Source: Deltaproteobacteria bacterium UBA4427
Lineage (GTDB): Bacteria > Myxococcota_A > UBA9160 > UBA4427
Length of the DNA stretch: 45,415 bases
Assembly (NCBI GenBank): GCA_002390675.1
Contig: DGPZ01000164.1
Span: forward strand, 1 to 45,415
Reading direction: 5' to 3'
The notes beneath the pieces were generated by a model. The model worked only from the letters and a program-made list of their open reading frames with translations. It did no database searches and was not told the origin of the DNA. Below are positions 16,099-23,804 of this stretch, one piece after another; within the stretch, counting starts at the first letter, position 1, and each line of letters begins with the position of its first letter. Position numbers and translations under genes: made by a program.

Positions 16099-16359
16099 AT
16101 GCGACGAGAAAACACCCACGGAACAAGCCGTAACCGAGCGAAGCGATGGCTATCGGCGATCCTGTGCGCGGTCGCGATGCTGACAGCAAGCCCTGTGCTT
16201 GCAGATGAATACGACGAGGATTCGGCGGGGCACCCGCTTCGGCTGATCGCCTATGTGCTTCATCCCGTAGGCGTAGCTATCGATTATCTCATCATGAGGC
16301 CCGCTCATTGGCTCGTCAGCCAGGAGCCCATGAAGACCGTGTTCGGTCACAAGGACTGA
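16099..16359 (+). CDS. Small exported protein leading the LPS-export cluster
   Basis: An 86-residue protein. A Sec signal peptide (basic RNRAKRW, hydrophobic LSAILCAVAMLTA, cleavage about SPVLA-DEYD near residue 36) precedes a roughly 50-residue mature part with HPLRLIAYVLHPVGVAIDYL and RPAHWLVSQEP. I recall similar small periplasmic or envelope proteins with the LHPVG...RPxHW pattern in deltaproteobacteria, but know no function. ATG 16099 has AGGAG (16087-16091) seven bases upstream; a longer frame from 16039 is less likely. It starts 44 bases before lptC, so it is probably co-transcribed with the LPS transport genes. Confidence 0.82.
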   Translation: MRRENTHGTSRNRAKRWLSAILCAVAMLTASPVLADEYDEDSAGHPLRLIAYVLHPVGVAIDYLIMRPAHWLVSQEPMKTVFGHKD

Positions 16360-16402
16360 TCTTAGCTTCATGGGCGAGGGCGTTACGACAGCAGGATCGA
16401 CG

Positions 16403-16939
16403 ATGCGCCCGCGAAAGCTCGTATACGCCGCAGCGATCCTACTCACGCTGTCTGTGAATCCCACGGCATTAGCAGAAGTGCCGGATCCGGGTTGGTTGGT
16501 AGGGGACCGTGGCCAGATCCTGCACGTTCGCGGGATGACCTTTGTTGCCAGCGAAGGTTCTGCGAACGAGATCATGCTTCGCGCCGAGAGCGCGGAGTTC
16601 TATCCTGAACGCGAAGTCGCGGATCTGGAACGCGTCGATGTTGAGGTCGCGCCGGGAGATGGTCGAACTGGCTTTCGAATGCGGTGCGATGAAGGCCAGC
16701 TGAACTTGGCGACTCAGGCTTTTCTTGCAGAAGGGCACGTCGTTGGCACGATAGAGGGAGATCGGCAGTTCGAAGCGCTCTGGGTGGCCTATGATGAGGT
16801 CAAGGGGGTGCTCTATACCGACGACCCGGTCTTGATTGTTGATCAGGACGGTCGCTATCGGGGGGGCGGCTTCCGCTATTTCGTGAACGAAGCGCGCTTC
16901 AAGCTTGTAGGGGGCGCGACGGTCGTACAGGATCCATGA
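16403..16939 (+). CDS. lptC: LPS export periplasmic/bitopic protein LptC-like
   Basis: A 178-residue protein with one N-terminal hydrophobic segment (LVYAAAILLTLSVNPTALA), acting as signal or membrane anchor. The beta-rich body fits the LptC/LptA OstA-like fold (GMTFVASEGSANEIMLRAE, AEFYPEREVADLERVDVEV, DEGQLNLATQAFLAEGHVVG). LptC links the LptBFG ATPase complex to the periplasmic LptA bridge. I chose ATG 16403 because AGGA is six bases upstream; ATG 16370 would place 11 residues before the signal. Its stop overlaps the next start by four bases. The assignment rests on fold-like repeats and operon order rather than on a sharp signature. Confidence 0.85.
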   Translation: MRPRKLVYAAAILLTLSVNPTALAEVPDPGWLVGDRGQILHVRGMTFVASEGSANEIMLRAESAEFYPEREVADLERVDVEVAPGDGRTGFRMRCDEGQLNLATQAFLAEGHVVGTIEGDRQFEALWVAYDEVKGVLYTDDPVLIVDQDGRYRGGGFRYFVNEARFKLVGGATVVQDP

Positions 16940-18144
16940 CCCTAATCCGCTCTGCTGCCCGCATTCAGTCTCGAAGACCCGTCTCGCAAGCTACGGGCTG
17001 TGCCTCCGTATCGTCAGGACGGGCCCTTCATTTATTGTTAAGCATATGCACAAGAATTCGCGTCGGCGCCGCGCGTGGCATAACGCCGTGCCTTGGGGCC
17101 TCGCTGCTGCTTGCAGTCCTCTCCGTCAGTAGTTTGGCGAGCGCTAAGGAGTTCGTTTCCGACGATGGACCCGCGCCGGCTGCCGCACCGCTTCGAATAG
17201 CAGTAGCCCCCTTCGCTGGTGACACGCGTTCGCCATCCATTGCGTCTCGCATCACGGAAGCACTCTCTCTCTATCCTCATGAACGCCTGTTGGCTCCCAG
17301 CAGCTTTGTTGCCGAGCCAGGGCTCGAGCCATCTTCTGATGCCGTTCGTGGGTGGGCATATAATGCTGCGGTTGACGAACTTGTCTTAGGTCGCGTTCTG
17401 GCTGGCGGTGAATTTGAAAACGAACGACTCGAACTCGTCGTTCGGTCAGGGCATTCCGGGGCGGAGCGGCTGCGCGTGACGCGTACGCTCCCGATCGCCG
17501 TGGCTCGTGATGGAAATAAAGAAGACGGTGGCGTTTTGGCGGCGACGCTGGCCAGCATCGTCGAAGAACTTTTGGTGGGGCTCGGATACACGGATCCGGA
17601 TCTCGGCGCGGGTGGTGGTGCGGATGTTGCTGCGGGTTCGTCGAGCGAGCGCGCGGACGATGAGACGAATACGGGACGTGGGCTAGATGCAAAAATCGGG
17701 AAATCCGGATTCAATAGCGATGCGCCCATCGAGATTAAGGCAGACGAAGCGGAGATTATTAATCGGGAATCCGGCCGTGAGCTGCGATTCCAACGCAATG
17801 TGCTCGTCCGTCAGGCGAACGTCACACTGCGCAGTGATGAGCTGGAAGCGACCTACACGAGGGGGGCCTCGGAGCCGGAGCGGTTGATTGCCCAAGGTCG
17901 TGTATTCGTCGATCAGGACGGGCGCCAAGCGAAATGTGATCGGGCGGTCTATCTGCGAGCCGAGCAACAACTGACATGTCGTGGGCACGCCGAGCTTGTT
18001 CAAGGCTGCGACATCGTGCGGGGTGAATCGATTCAATTCGATCTTGCCGGCGATCGTGCGCGGGTCGAAGGTGCGGCATCGATTGTGATCCGACCGGAAT
18101 CAGACGGCGGCGCGAAATGCGCCGATGGAGGGGAACTCTTGTGA
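16936..18144 (+). CDS. lptA: LptA/OstA-domain protein with extra N-terminal TolB/CsgG-like domain
   Basis: A 402-residue protein, about twice the usual LptA size (about 180). A long N-terminal region ends in a signal-like hydrophobic stretch (about 50-70, GASLLLAVLSVSSLASA). Residues about 86-215 begin PLRIAVAPFAGDTRSP and include EALSLYPHERLLAP, a pattern like the TolB N-terminal/CsgG alpha-beta domain of envelope proteins. An acidic, low-complexity linker (about 220-262) leads to a typical LptA domain (264-390: IEIKADEAEIINRESGRELR, then FQRNVLVRQANVTLRSDELE). That domain bridges LPS across the periplasm. The ATGA overlap with lptC and the GTGA overlap with lptB show tight coupling. The first 50 residues are odd for a signal peptide, so the true start may be internal. 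Confidence 0.9.
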   Translation: MTLIRSAARIQSRRPVSQATGCASVSSGRALHLLLSICTRIRVGAARGITPCLGASLLLAVLSVSSLASAKEFVSDDGPAPAAAPLRIAVAPFAGDTRSPSIASRITEALSLYPHERLLAPSSFVAEPGLEPSSDAVRGWAYNAAVDELVLGRVLAGGEFENERLELVVRSGHSGAERLRVTRTLPIAVARDGNKEDGGVLAATLASIVEELLVGLGYTDPDLGAGGGADVAAGSSSERADDETNTGRGLDAKIGKSGFNSDAPIEIKADEAEIINRESGRELRFQRNVLVRQANVTLRSDELEATYTRGASEPERLIAQGRVFVDQDGRQAKCDRAVYLRAEQQLTCRGHAELVQGCDIVRGESIQFDLAGDRARVEGAASIVIRPESDGGAKCADGGELL

Positions 18145-18872
18145 GTGAGTCGGTGCTCTCGGCGACGGGACTCGTGAAGCGGTACGGAGAGAAGACGGCG
18201 GTTCAAGGCATCGATCTTGAAGTGCGAAGCTCAGAGGTCGTTGGGCTTTTGGGTCCTAACGGCGCGGGGAAAACGACGACCTTTAACATGATGGCGGGGA
18301 GTGTTCGTCCGACAAAAGGTCAGGTCTTTCTCGACGATGAAGACATCACCGAGCTTCCGATGTATCGACGCGCTCGCATGGGGATTACCTATCTCCCCCA
18401 GGAGTCTTCGATCTTCCGGAAGCTATCGGTAGCGGACAACGTGGGCGCGATTCTGGAAACCGTCGAGCCAAACCGAAAACGGCGGAAGGAGCGGCTCGCC
18501 GAGCTCTTGACCGAGCTTGGACTCACTGAGCGAGCTTCTCGCAAGGGCGCGGACTTGTCCGGTGGTGAGCGTCGGCGTGTAGAGATTACGAGGGCGCTCG
18601 TTCTCGACCCTCAATTCATGATGCTCGACGAACCCTTCGCCGGCGTCGATCCGATTGCGGTGATCGATATCCAAAAGATCATTCAACAACTCAAGGATCG
18701 AGGCATTGGCGTTATCATTACGGATCACAACGTGCGCGAAACGCTCTCGATCTGTGACCGCGCATATATCATCAAGGACGGAGCCATTCTTCGCCTTGGA
18801 ACGCCAGCTGAGATCGCTGAAGACCCGGAGGTCCGCGAGGTCTATTTGGGAAAGAACTTCAGTCTGAACTAA
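18141..18872 (+). CDS. lptB: LPS export ABC transporter ATPase LptB
   Basis: A 243-residue ABC ATPase: Walker A GPNGAGKTTTF, Q-loop YLPQESSIFRKLSV, signature LSGGERRRVEITRAL, Walker B FMMLDEPFAGVDP and the switch His in ITDHNVRETL. The YLPQESS(I/V)FR form and the FAGVDPIAV motif are specific to LptB, which powers LPS extraction from the inner membrane with LptF/LptG (not in this window). GTG 18141 overlaps the lptA stop, with GGAGGGGA six bases upstream. It is followed after 204 bases by rpoN, the common proteobacterial order. Confidence 0.97.
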   Translation: MSESVLSATGLVKRYGEKTAVQGIDLEVRSSEVVGLLGPNGAGKTTTFNMMAGSVRPTKGQVFLDDEDITELPMYRRARMGITYLPQESSIFRKLSVADNVGAILETVEPNRKRRKERLAELLTELGLTERASRKGADLSGGERRRVEITRALVLDPQFMMLDEPFAGVDPIAVIDIQKIIQQLKDRGIGVIITDHNVRETLSICDRAYIIKDGAILRLGTPAEIAEDPEVREVYLGKNFSLN

Positions 18873-19076
18873 TTACATCGTCGTGAGCGGAATGCTCTTG
18901 GTAGCCTCGGGAGCGAATGGGTGCAGGCTGAGGCATCGCACCGGCAGAGAGTTCAAATCTAGGACGCTCTCGGCACTGTTCGCCTCAAGAGATCGTCCCG
19001 AGAGGACGCAAAGTCGAATTGGAATCGTGACTCCCGACCGTTCCGGTCGCGAGACGTGTGAGGGTGCCGCAAGGCC

Positions 19077-20663
19077 ATGGCCATCGAACTAAGACAGCAG
19101 CTGAAGCTCTCGCAGAGCCTCGTGATGACGCCACAGTTGCAACAGGCGATCAAGTTATTGCAGCTGAATCAGCTCGAGTTGGTCAACCTCGTGCAGCAGG
19201 AACTACAGGAAAACCCCGTCCTCGAAGAGACCGAAATCGAGGAAGTGACGGAGAGTGAGCGCGAGGACGCGACCGAAGATGATTTCGGAGAGCCCGGCGA
19301 AAGCCAAGGCGAGGGACAGGACGCGGACGCATCAGGCGGAGACGAAGGTCCGATTGAGGTGTCCCTGGACGATCCTCAGATGGCGGGCGACAGGAATGCC
19401 GACGGTTCATCGACGGAAGAATCCGGGCCGAGTGATGCCGAGAAAATCGCGGATGTTGAGTGGGAGCAGTACCTAGATAGTAATCCCATGACCGGGCTCG
19501 ATCATAGCGGCGTGGCCGGTGAAGATGATCGCCCGTCTATTGAGGCAACCTACGCCCGACGACCGAGTCTTGCAGAGCATCTCGAATGGCAGCTTCAGGT
19601 CACAGACCTTGATGAGTTCGAGCTAGAGATTGCGCGCTGGGTGATCGGCAATATTGACGAACGCGGATTCCTTCGGTCGACGGTTGAAGAGATCGCGCGA
19701 CAATCGGGCGCGGAAGAGCCCGATGTTGAACGCGTATTAGGTGCGATCCAGAAACTCGATCCGACGGGCGTCGGCGCGCGAGACCTCCGCGAATGCTTGC
19801 TTCTGCAGATCGATACCCATAAGGTCGGCGATTCGTTAGTTCGTCGACTGGTGGCCGACCATATCGACTTGTTACAGAAGCGTGACTTCCGCGGCTTGTC
19901 ACGGGTGACCGGGGCAACGCTTGAAGAGGTCGCTGATGCAGTGAACGTAGTTGGCGGGCTTGAGCCTCGGCCGGGACGTGGCTTTGGTGGCGAAGATCCC
20001 GTCTACATCACGCCAGATATCTTTGTCTATAAGATCGGCGAGGACTTTCACGTTCTTTTGAATGAAGACGGCCTACCCAAGCTGAAGATCAACTCGATGT
20101 ACCGTGATGTTCTCTCCGGTGGCGCGATGAACGGAACCGCTGCCGAAGGTGAGCTGCGCGAGAAGGACACGAAGAACTACGTCAATGAGAAGGTTCGGTC
20201 GGCGATGTGGCTGATTAAATCGATTCATCAGCGTCAGCGCACGATCTACAAGGTGATGCAGTCGATCATTCAATATCAGCGCGACTTCTTCGAGCACGGC
20301 ATCACTCATCTCAAGCCTCTGAACCTTCGTGATGTCGCAGACGATATCGAGATGCACGAGTCGACGGTGAGCCGCGTTACGACGAACAAGTATGTTCATA
20401 CGCCCCAGGGCATCTTTGAGCTCAAATACTTCTTCAACTCGAGCATCAGTCGCGCGGACGGGGGTGAGGCCCTCGCGAGTGAATCCGTGAAGGACAAGAT
20501 CCGCAAAATAATCGATAGCGAAGACCCATCTCGGCCAATGTCGGACCAGCGGATCAAGGAAATGCTGAAAGCTGCCAATATCGATATCGCGCGTCGTACG
20601 GTCACCAAATACCGCGAGGCGATGAATATCCTGTCCTCCACGAAGCGCCGGCAGGTCGTGTAG
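19077..20663 (+). CDS. rpoN: RNA polymerase sigma-54 factor
   Basis: A 528-residue sigma-54. Region I is Gln/Leu-rich (residues 1-50, RQQLKLSQSLVMTPQLQQAI) and contacts the activator. Region II is a long acidic linker (about 50-130). The core-binding domain covers about 155-345, a helix-turn-helix lies about 415-445 (NLRDVADDIEMHESTVSRV) and the RpoN box ARRTVTKYR is at 505-513. It binds -24/-12 promoters and needs AAA+ enhancer-binding proteins. Two candidate sites lie in this window (9598 and 39658). ATG 19077 gives the canonical MAIELRQQ start. No hpf gene follows, although it does in many relatives. Confidence 0.98.
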   Translation: MAIELRQQLKLSQSLVMTPQLQQAIKLLQLNQLELVNLVQQELQENPVLEETEIEEVTESEREDATEDDFGEPGESQGEGQDADASGGDEGPIEVSLDDPQMAGDRNADGSSTEESGPSDAEKIADVEWEQYLDSNPMTGLDHSGVAGEDDRPSIEATYARRPSLAEHLEWQLQVTDLDEFELEIARWVIGNIDERGFLRSTVEEIARQSGAEEPDVERVLGAIQKLDPTGVGARDLRECLLLQIDTHKVGDSLVRRLVADHIDLLQKRDFRGLSRVTGATLEEVADAVNVVGGLEPRPGRGFGGEDPVYITPDIFVYKIGEDFHVLLNEDGLPKLKINSMYRDVLSGGAMNGTAAEGELREKDTKNYVNEKVRSAMWLIKSIHQRQRTIYKVMQSIIQYQRDFFEHGITHLKPLNLRDVADDIEMHESTVSRVTTNKYVHTPQGIFELKYFFNSSISRADGGEALASESVKDKIRKIIDSEDPSRPMSDQRIKEMLKAANIDIARRTVTKYREAMNILSSTKRRQVV

Positions 20664-20673
20664 CCGAGGCTCG

Positions 20674-20775
20674 ATGGCAGGAAAGATCGCAATCCTGGTC
20701 TTTGGAAGCGTGTTTGGCGTAGCGCTGGCGGTGGCGGCTGGGATAGAGTGCGCCGCAATTCGGAGCGGCCCATGA
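20674..20775 (+). CDS. Possible 33-residue membrane microprotein coupled to ptsN
   Basis: ATG 20674 opens a 33-codon frame (GAGG four bases upstream, just after the rpoN stop). Its TGA overlaps the ptsN ATG as ATGA. The peptide has a basic start (MAGKIA) and one hydrophobic helix (about residues 5-24, LVFGSVFGVALAVAAG), with a lone Cys after it. Such overlap implies translational coupling. It occupies the place where hpf often stands. No family is known to me, and chance is possible at this length. Confidence 0.4.
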   Translation: MAGKIAILVFGSVFGVALAVAAGIECAAIRSGP

Positions 20776-21233
20776 AGATCACCGACATTCTCGTCCGCGA
20801 GGCATCGATCCTCGACCTCGAAGCGAATACGAAGGACGACGTTCTGGCGGAGCTCGCGGGTGCGCTTGCTAGCGCCGAGCCAGCCCTCGAGCGACAAACC
20901 TTGCTCAACGTCCTGCGAGAGCGCGAAGCGCTGCAAAGCACGGGAATCGGAGAAGGCGTGGCGATTCCCCATGGGAAGCTTGAAGGCCTAGACCGTCTCG
21001 TCGCGACCTTCGCGCGCAGCACTTCTGGTGTCAATTTCGAGTCGATCGACGGTCAGCACACGCAGCTATTCTTCCTTTTAGTGGTTCCCGAGCAATCGGG
21101 TGGCCAGCATTTGAAGGCCTTGGCGCGCATCTCGCGCTTCTTCCGCGACGCGAGTTTCCGAGAGAAGCTGCTCGTAGCTTCCGATCTGGACACGATTTTT
21201 CGCGCAATCGAAGAAGAAGACGCGAAGTTCTAG
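20772..21233 (+). CDS. ptsN: Nitrogen-regulatory PTS EIIA protein
   Basis: A 153-residue fructose/nitrogen-type EIIA domain, full length. The phosphorylatable His is in GEGVAIPHGK (residue 67), preceded by LLNVLREREALQSTGIG and followed by FFLLVVPEQSGGQHLKALARIS, all typical of PtsN. It usually receives phosphate from NPr/HPr and regulates K+ uptake, nitrogen and stress functions rather than transporting sugar. ATG 20772 has CGGAG six to seven bases upstream. It sits between rpoN and hprK, which couples it to carbon/nitrogen signalling. No PTS permease is nearby. Confidence 0.97.
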   Translation: MKITDILVREASILDLEANTKDDVLAELAGALASAEPALERQTLLNVLREREALQSTGIGEGVAIPHGKLEGLDRLVATFARSTSGVNFESIDGQHTQLFFLLVVPEQSGGQHLKALARISRFFRDASFREKLLVASDLDTIFRAIEEEDAKF

Positions 21234-21369
21234 GGCCAGGCGCCAGCGTCACCCGAGCTATCTTTTTGCGCTGGATGCTTTGCAGCACGAGCCCGATGCG
21301 AAGTAGCCGAATCTTATGCGTCGCATAGGCCGCACTCGTGCTTCCGGCAAAGGCGGCGGGGGATCTTTC

Positions 21370-21945
21370 GTGAGCCAACCGCAAGAACACGAGTCGCAGA
21401 TCCACGGTTCCCTCGTCGAAGTCGCGGGGATCGGCGTCCTAATCCTGGGCCGATCCGGCGTAGGCAAGAGCGAGTGCGTGATTGAATTGGTTCGCCGTGG
21501 CCAGAGACTGGTCGCGGATGATGTCGTGCGTTTGCGGGTCGAAGATGGCGCTCTCCTGGGGTGGTCGCCCCCGCATATCCGCCACTTCATCGAGGTCCGC
21601 GGCTTGGGGTTGATGAACGTCGCGGACCTTTTCGGTGAGCAGGCGACTCTCGAGCAATGCGCTGTCGGCTTCGTCGTTCGGCTCGAATCTGTCGCGAAGG
21701 GAAAGCAGTTCGAGCGGATCGGGTTTGAGCGCGAATCGGAGACTCTGCTGGGCGTGGCTGTCCCGAAGGTCCGGCTGCCGGTGCACGCGGCCAGTAATCT
21801 TGCGACCCTCGTCGAGTTGGCGATCCGAGACTGGGAGCTGCGTCTGCAGGGTATCAATGCTGCGGAACGACTCGATGAGCGATTGCGCGCCGAGGGTGGC
21901 ATCATTCGCAACGCTGCTAGGAATGGCGAGGGGGAGGGGCGATGA
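21370..21945 (+). CDS. hprK: HPr kinase/phosphorylase, short form (catalytic domain only)
   Basis: About 191 residues, corresponding to the C-terminal catalytic domain of HprK. Visible: the conserved IHG His, P-loop GRSGVGKS (27-34), GQRLVADDVV, and the HprK signature FIEVRGLGLMNVADLFG (73-89). The usual N-terminal domain of about 130 residues is absent, as in alphaproteobacterial short HprK. The late loop, commonly PV-x-x-GRN and important for phosphorylase activity, reads LPVHAASN here. It would phosphorylate HPr on Ser (partner at 23332). GTG 21370 has GGGGGA six bases upstream; ATG 21316 is possible but adds Gly/Arg-rich residues. Its stop overlaps the rapZ start (ATGA). Confidence 0.93.
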   Translation: MSQPQEHESQIHGSLVEVAGIGVLILGRSGVGKSECVIELVRRGQRLVADDVVRLRVEDGALLGWSPPHIRHFIEVRGLGLMNVADLFGEQATLEQCAVGFVVRLESVAKGKQFERIGFERESETLLGVAVPKVRLPVHAASNLATLVELAIRDWELRLQGINAAERLDERLRAEGGIIRNAARNGEGEGR

Positions 21946-22817
21946 ACGGGCAAAACGATCAGCGGATCGTCTTCGTGAGTGGCCTATCGGGGTCAGGGAA
22001 GACGACCGCGATGGCGGCGCTTGAGGACCTGTCGTTCTACTGCGTGGACGGTCTCCCCGTTCAACTCGTGCCGCAATTTCTGGATCTATGCACGACCGCT
22101 TCAAGTCGGATCGACAAGATCGCACTCGCCCTGGATACGCGGGAAAAGCATTTCCTCGAGCGCTTTCCGGAAGCCGTCGAAGATCTGCGCGCGGGTGGTG
22201 CGAAGGTTGAAGTGATCTTCCTCGACTGCTCGAATGACGTGCTCGAGCGGCGTTACCGAGAGACGCGACGGGTTCATCCTCTCTCGCCGGGCGGCTCAGT
22301 TCTAGAGGGGATCGAACGGGAGCGCAGCCTGCTCGATCGAGTCGTTCGTATGGCGGATGTGAGTGTCGACACGACCGCGCTGAACGTCCACCAACTGAAA
22401 GACACTGTCGTTAGCTACGTCTCGGGCGGCGCGAACCGTCAAACTGTCGTGAACGTGATCTCCTTTGGCTATCGGCACGGGACACCCGCTTCGGTGGAGC
22501 TGCTCTTTGATGTTAGATTTCTGCCGAATCCGTATTTCGAGGAAACCCTTCGCCAGGGCACGGGGCTTCAGCCGAAAGTTGCGAGTTACGTACTCAAGAG
22601 CGAGCGGGGCGCGGAGTTCTTTAAACGTCTCGATCATTTCATCGATTTTCTGCTCCCGTTCTATGATCAAGAAGGCAAGGCCTATCTAACGATCGGAGTC
22701 GGTTGCACGGGCGGTGTACATCGTTCGGTCGCGATCGCCGAAGCCATCGCCACACGCTTGCGCGAAGGCGACCGCGAGGTCAACGTCGCTCATCGCGATG
22801 TCGAGCGGCCGCTCTAG
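21942..22817 (+). CDS. rapZ: RNase adapter protein / nucleotide-binding RapZ
   Basis: A 291-residue RapZ (YvcJ/YhbJ) protein. It has an N-terminal P-loop GLSGSGKTTAM (14-24) and SFYCVDGLPVQLVP, then VIFLDCSNDVLERRYRETRR. The C-terminal domain has GCTGGVHRSVAIAEAIA and HRDVERPL, the region that in E. coli senses glucosamine-6-phosphate and binds RNase E and small RNAs. In other phyla its targets are less clear. It overlaps hprK by four bases and is next to PTS genes, the usual setting across proteobacteria and Firmicutes. Confidence 0.97.
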   Translation: MNGQNDQRIVFVSGLSGSGKTTAMAALEDLSFYCVDGLPVQLVPQFLDLCTTASSRIDKIALALDTREKHFLERFPEAVEDLRAGGAKVEVIFLDCSNDVLERRYRETRRVHPLSPGGSVLEGIERERSLLDRVVRMADVSVDTTALNVHQLKDTVVSYVSGGANRQTVVNVISFGYRHGTPASVELLFDVRFLPNPYFEETLRQGTGLQPKVASYVLKSERGAEFFKRLDHFIDFLLPFYDQEGKAYLTIGVGCTGGVHRSVAIAEAIATRLREGDREVNVAHRDVERPL

Positions 22818-22903
22818 ATGGCTGCGAGAGACGACACGATCACTAATGCCACCACTATCCCCACCACTGCTCCAACGAATCGCAGTATGAAGGCCGAAAC
22901 AAA

Positions 22904-23335
22904 ATGAAGACCCAAGACCAAGGTCCGAAGGTCGGCGTGCTGATCGTGACGCACTACCGACTCGGCGAAGAATTTCTCCAGGCGCTTCGGCTCATTCTCC
23001 CGGAGGCGCCTGTCTGGGGCACTGTATCGGTAGATCCGACGATGGCCGTGGAGACCGTGCGGGGTTCGATCTCCGCAGGACTGAAAGCGGCGGATTCGGG
23101 CGAGGGTGTGCTCATTCTGACTGATATGTTCGGGGGAACACCTTCGAATATGAGTCTCTCCTTCCACGACGAACATCAGGTCGAAGTGGTGACGGGAATG
23201 AATCTGCCGATGCTCATCAAGCTCGCGACGCTTCGTGAGACCAAGCCTTTGGATGAGCTGGCGGCCTTCATTAAGGCCTATGGACAGCGCAATATCTCGG
23301 TGGCGAGTGAACTCGTGCCGGAGGCTGAGGTTTGA
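22904..23335 (+). CDS. PTS EIIA component, mannose family
   Basis: A 143-residue EIIA-Man domain: phospho-accepting His17 in IVTHYRLGEEFLQ, SVDPTMAVETVRGSI, and the signature ILTDMFGGTPSNMSLSF. In mannose-type transporters it passes phosphate from HPr to EIIB. Here no EIIB, EIIC or EIID is near, so a regulatory role is likely, as proposed for similar deltaproteobacterial clusters. AAGG precedes ATG 22904 at a loose distance. It starts 86 bases after rapZ and is coupled to the following HPr gene by a TTGA overlap. Confidence 0.95.
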   Translation: MKTQDQGPKVGVLIVTHYRLGEEFLQALRLILPEAPVWGTVSVDPTMAVETVRGSISAGLKAADSGEGVLILTDMFGGTPSNMSLSFHDEHQVEVVTGMNLPMLIKLATLRETKPLDELAAFIKAYGQRNISVASELVPEAEV

Positions 23336-23622
23336 GCGGCGACGCGACGGTCGAGCGCGAGTTCACGGTTCGTTCAGAACTGGGCCTGCATGCTCGCCCG
23401 GCGGGGCGGTTGGCATCTGTGGCGGGCCGCTTCGAGTGCGAGATCACCCTCGGACGAGGCGATGAATGGGTCAGCGGATCCAGCGTCCTCTCGATCCTAT
23501 GCCTCGCTGCCACCCAGGGGACGATGCTTCGGGTGCGTGCCGTTGGTGCCGACGCTGAGCAGGCGGTGATGGAGCTTGGTGCTCTGATTGAGGCACCAGA
23601 TGAGGACACGCCGGGCGCGTGA
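23332..23622 (+). CDS. ptsH: Phosphocarrier protein HPr
   Basis: A 96-residue HPr with the enzyme-I target His20 in SELGLHARPAG and a Ser51 in VSGSSVLSIL at the place of the HprK-phosphorylated Ser46. The usual Lys before that serine (KS) is replaced by Ser. The C-terminal part (GTMLRVRAVGADAEQAV) is normal. It starts at TTG 23332, which overlaps the EIIA stop (TTGA), with GGAG upstream. It should shuttle phosphate to the two EIIA proteins here and be Ser-phosphorylated by HprK. Enzyme I is not in the window. Confidence 0.95.
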   Translation: MSGDATVEREFTVRSELGLHARPAGRLASVAGRFECEITLGRGDEWVSGSSVLSILCLAATQGTMLRVRAVGADAEQAVMELGALIEAPDEDTPGA

Positions 23623-23634
23623 TCCCGTCCAACG

Positions 23635-23780
23635 CTTGCAATGATTTTGCTTAGATCCGCCTCGAAGGGGCGCCTGAAGTTCTGACCTGGGACCTTATGG
23701 GGTGGGAAAGTGTGTCGTGCAAGGCCGCGAAATCACGCCGTTTTGGTTTGATCCTGATGGTCTAAACGTCTACCTTGGCG
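23635..23780 (+). promoter_or_regulatory. Structured leader of metK
   Basis: The 182 bases between ptsH and metK can fold. CTTGCA (23635-23640) pairs with TGCAAG (23718-23723), enclosing CGCCTC-GAA-GGGGCG (23658-23672) and a weaker ACCT/GGGT stem. Downstream, CGTTT (23739-23743) pairs with AAACG (23764-23768), inside CGC/GCG arms ending at 23780, just before the ribosome site. It could be a terminator for ptsH, a metK control element, or both. I see no consensus of a known SAM riboswitch class. Confidence 0.35.
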
Positions 23781-23804
23781 CGCTCATAAATTAGGGAGAC
23801 CTCG

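Noticed and set aside
18940..18970. tRNA-like T-loop (GTTCAAATC) after lptB
   Set aside because: Flanking bases cannot form the T-stem, and no anticodon or acceptor arms are found around it.
22814..23176. Minus-strand frame ending in a hydrophobic, membrane-like stretch
   Set aside because: Most of it is antisense to the EIIA-Man gene, and the hydrophobic part is the complement of a Thr/Pro-rich plus-strand stretch.
23623..23804. Known SAM-I or SAM-II riboswitch before metK
   Set aside because: The conserved core sequences of these classes are not visible; only unassigned stems are present.
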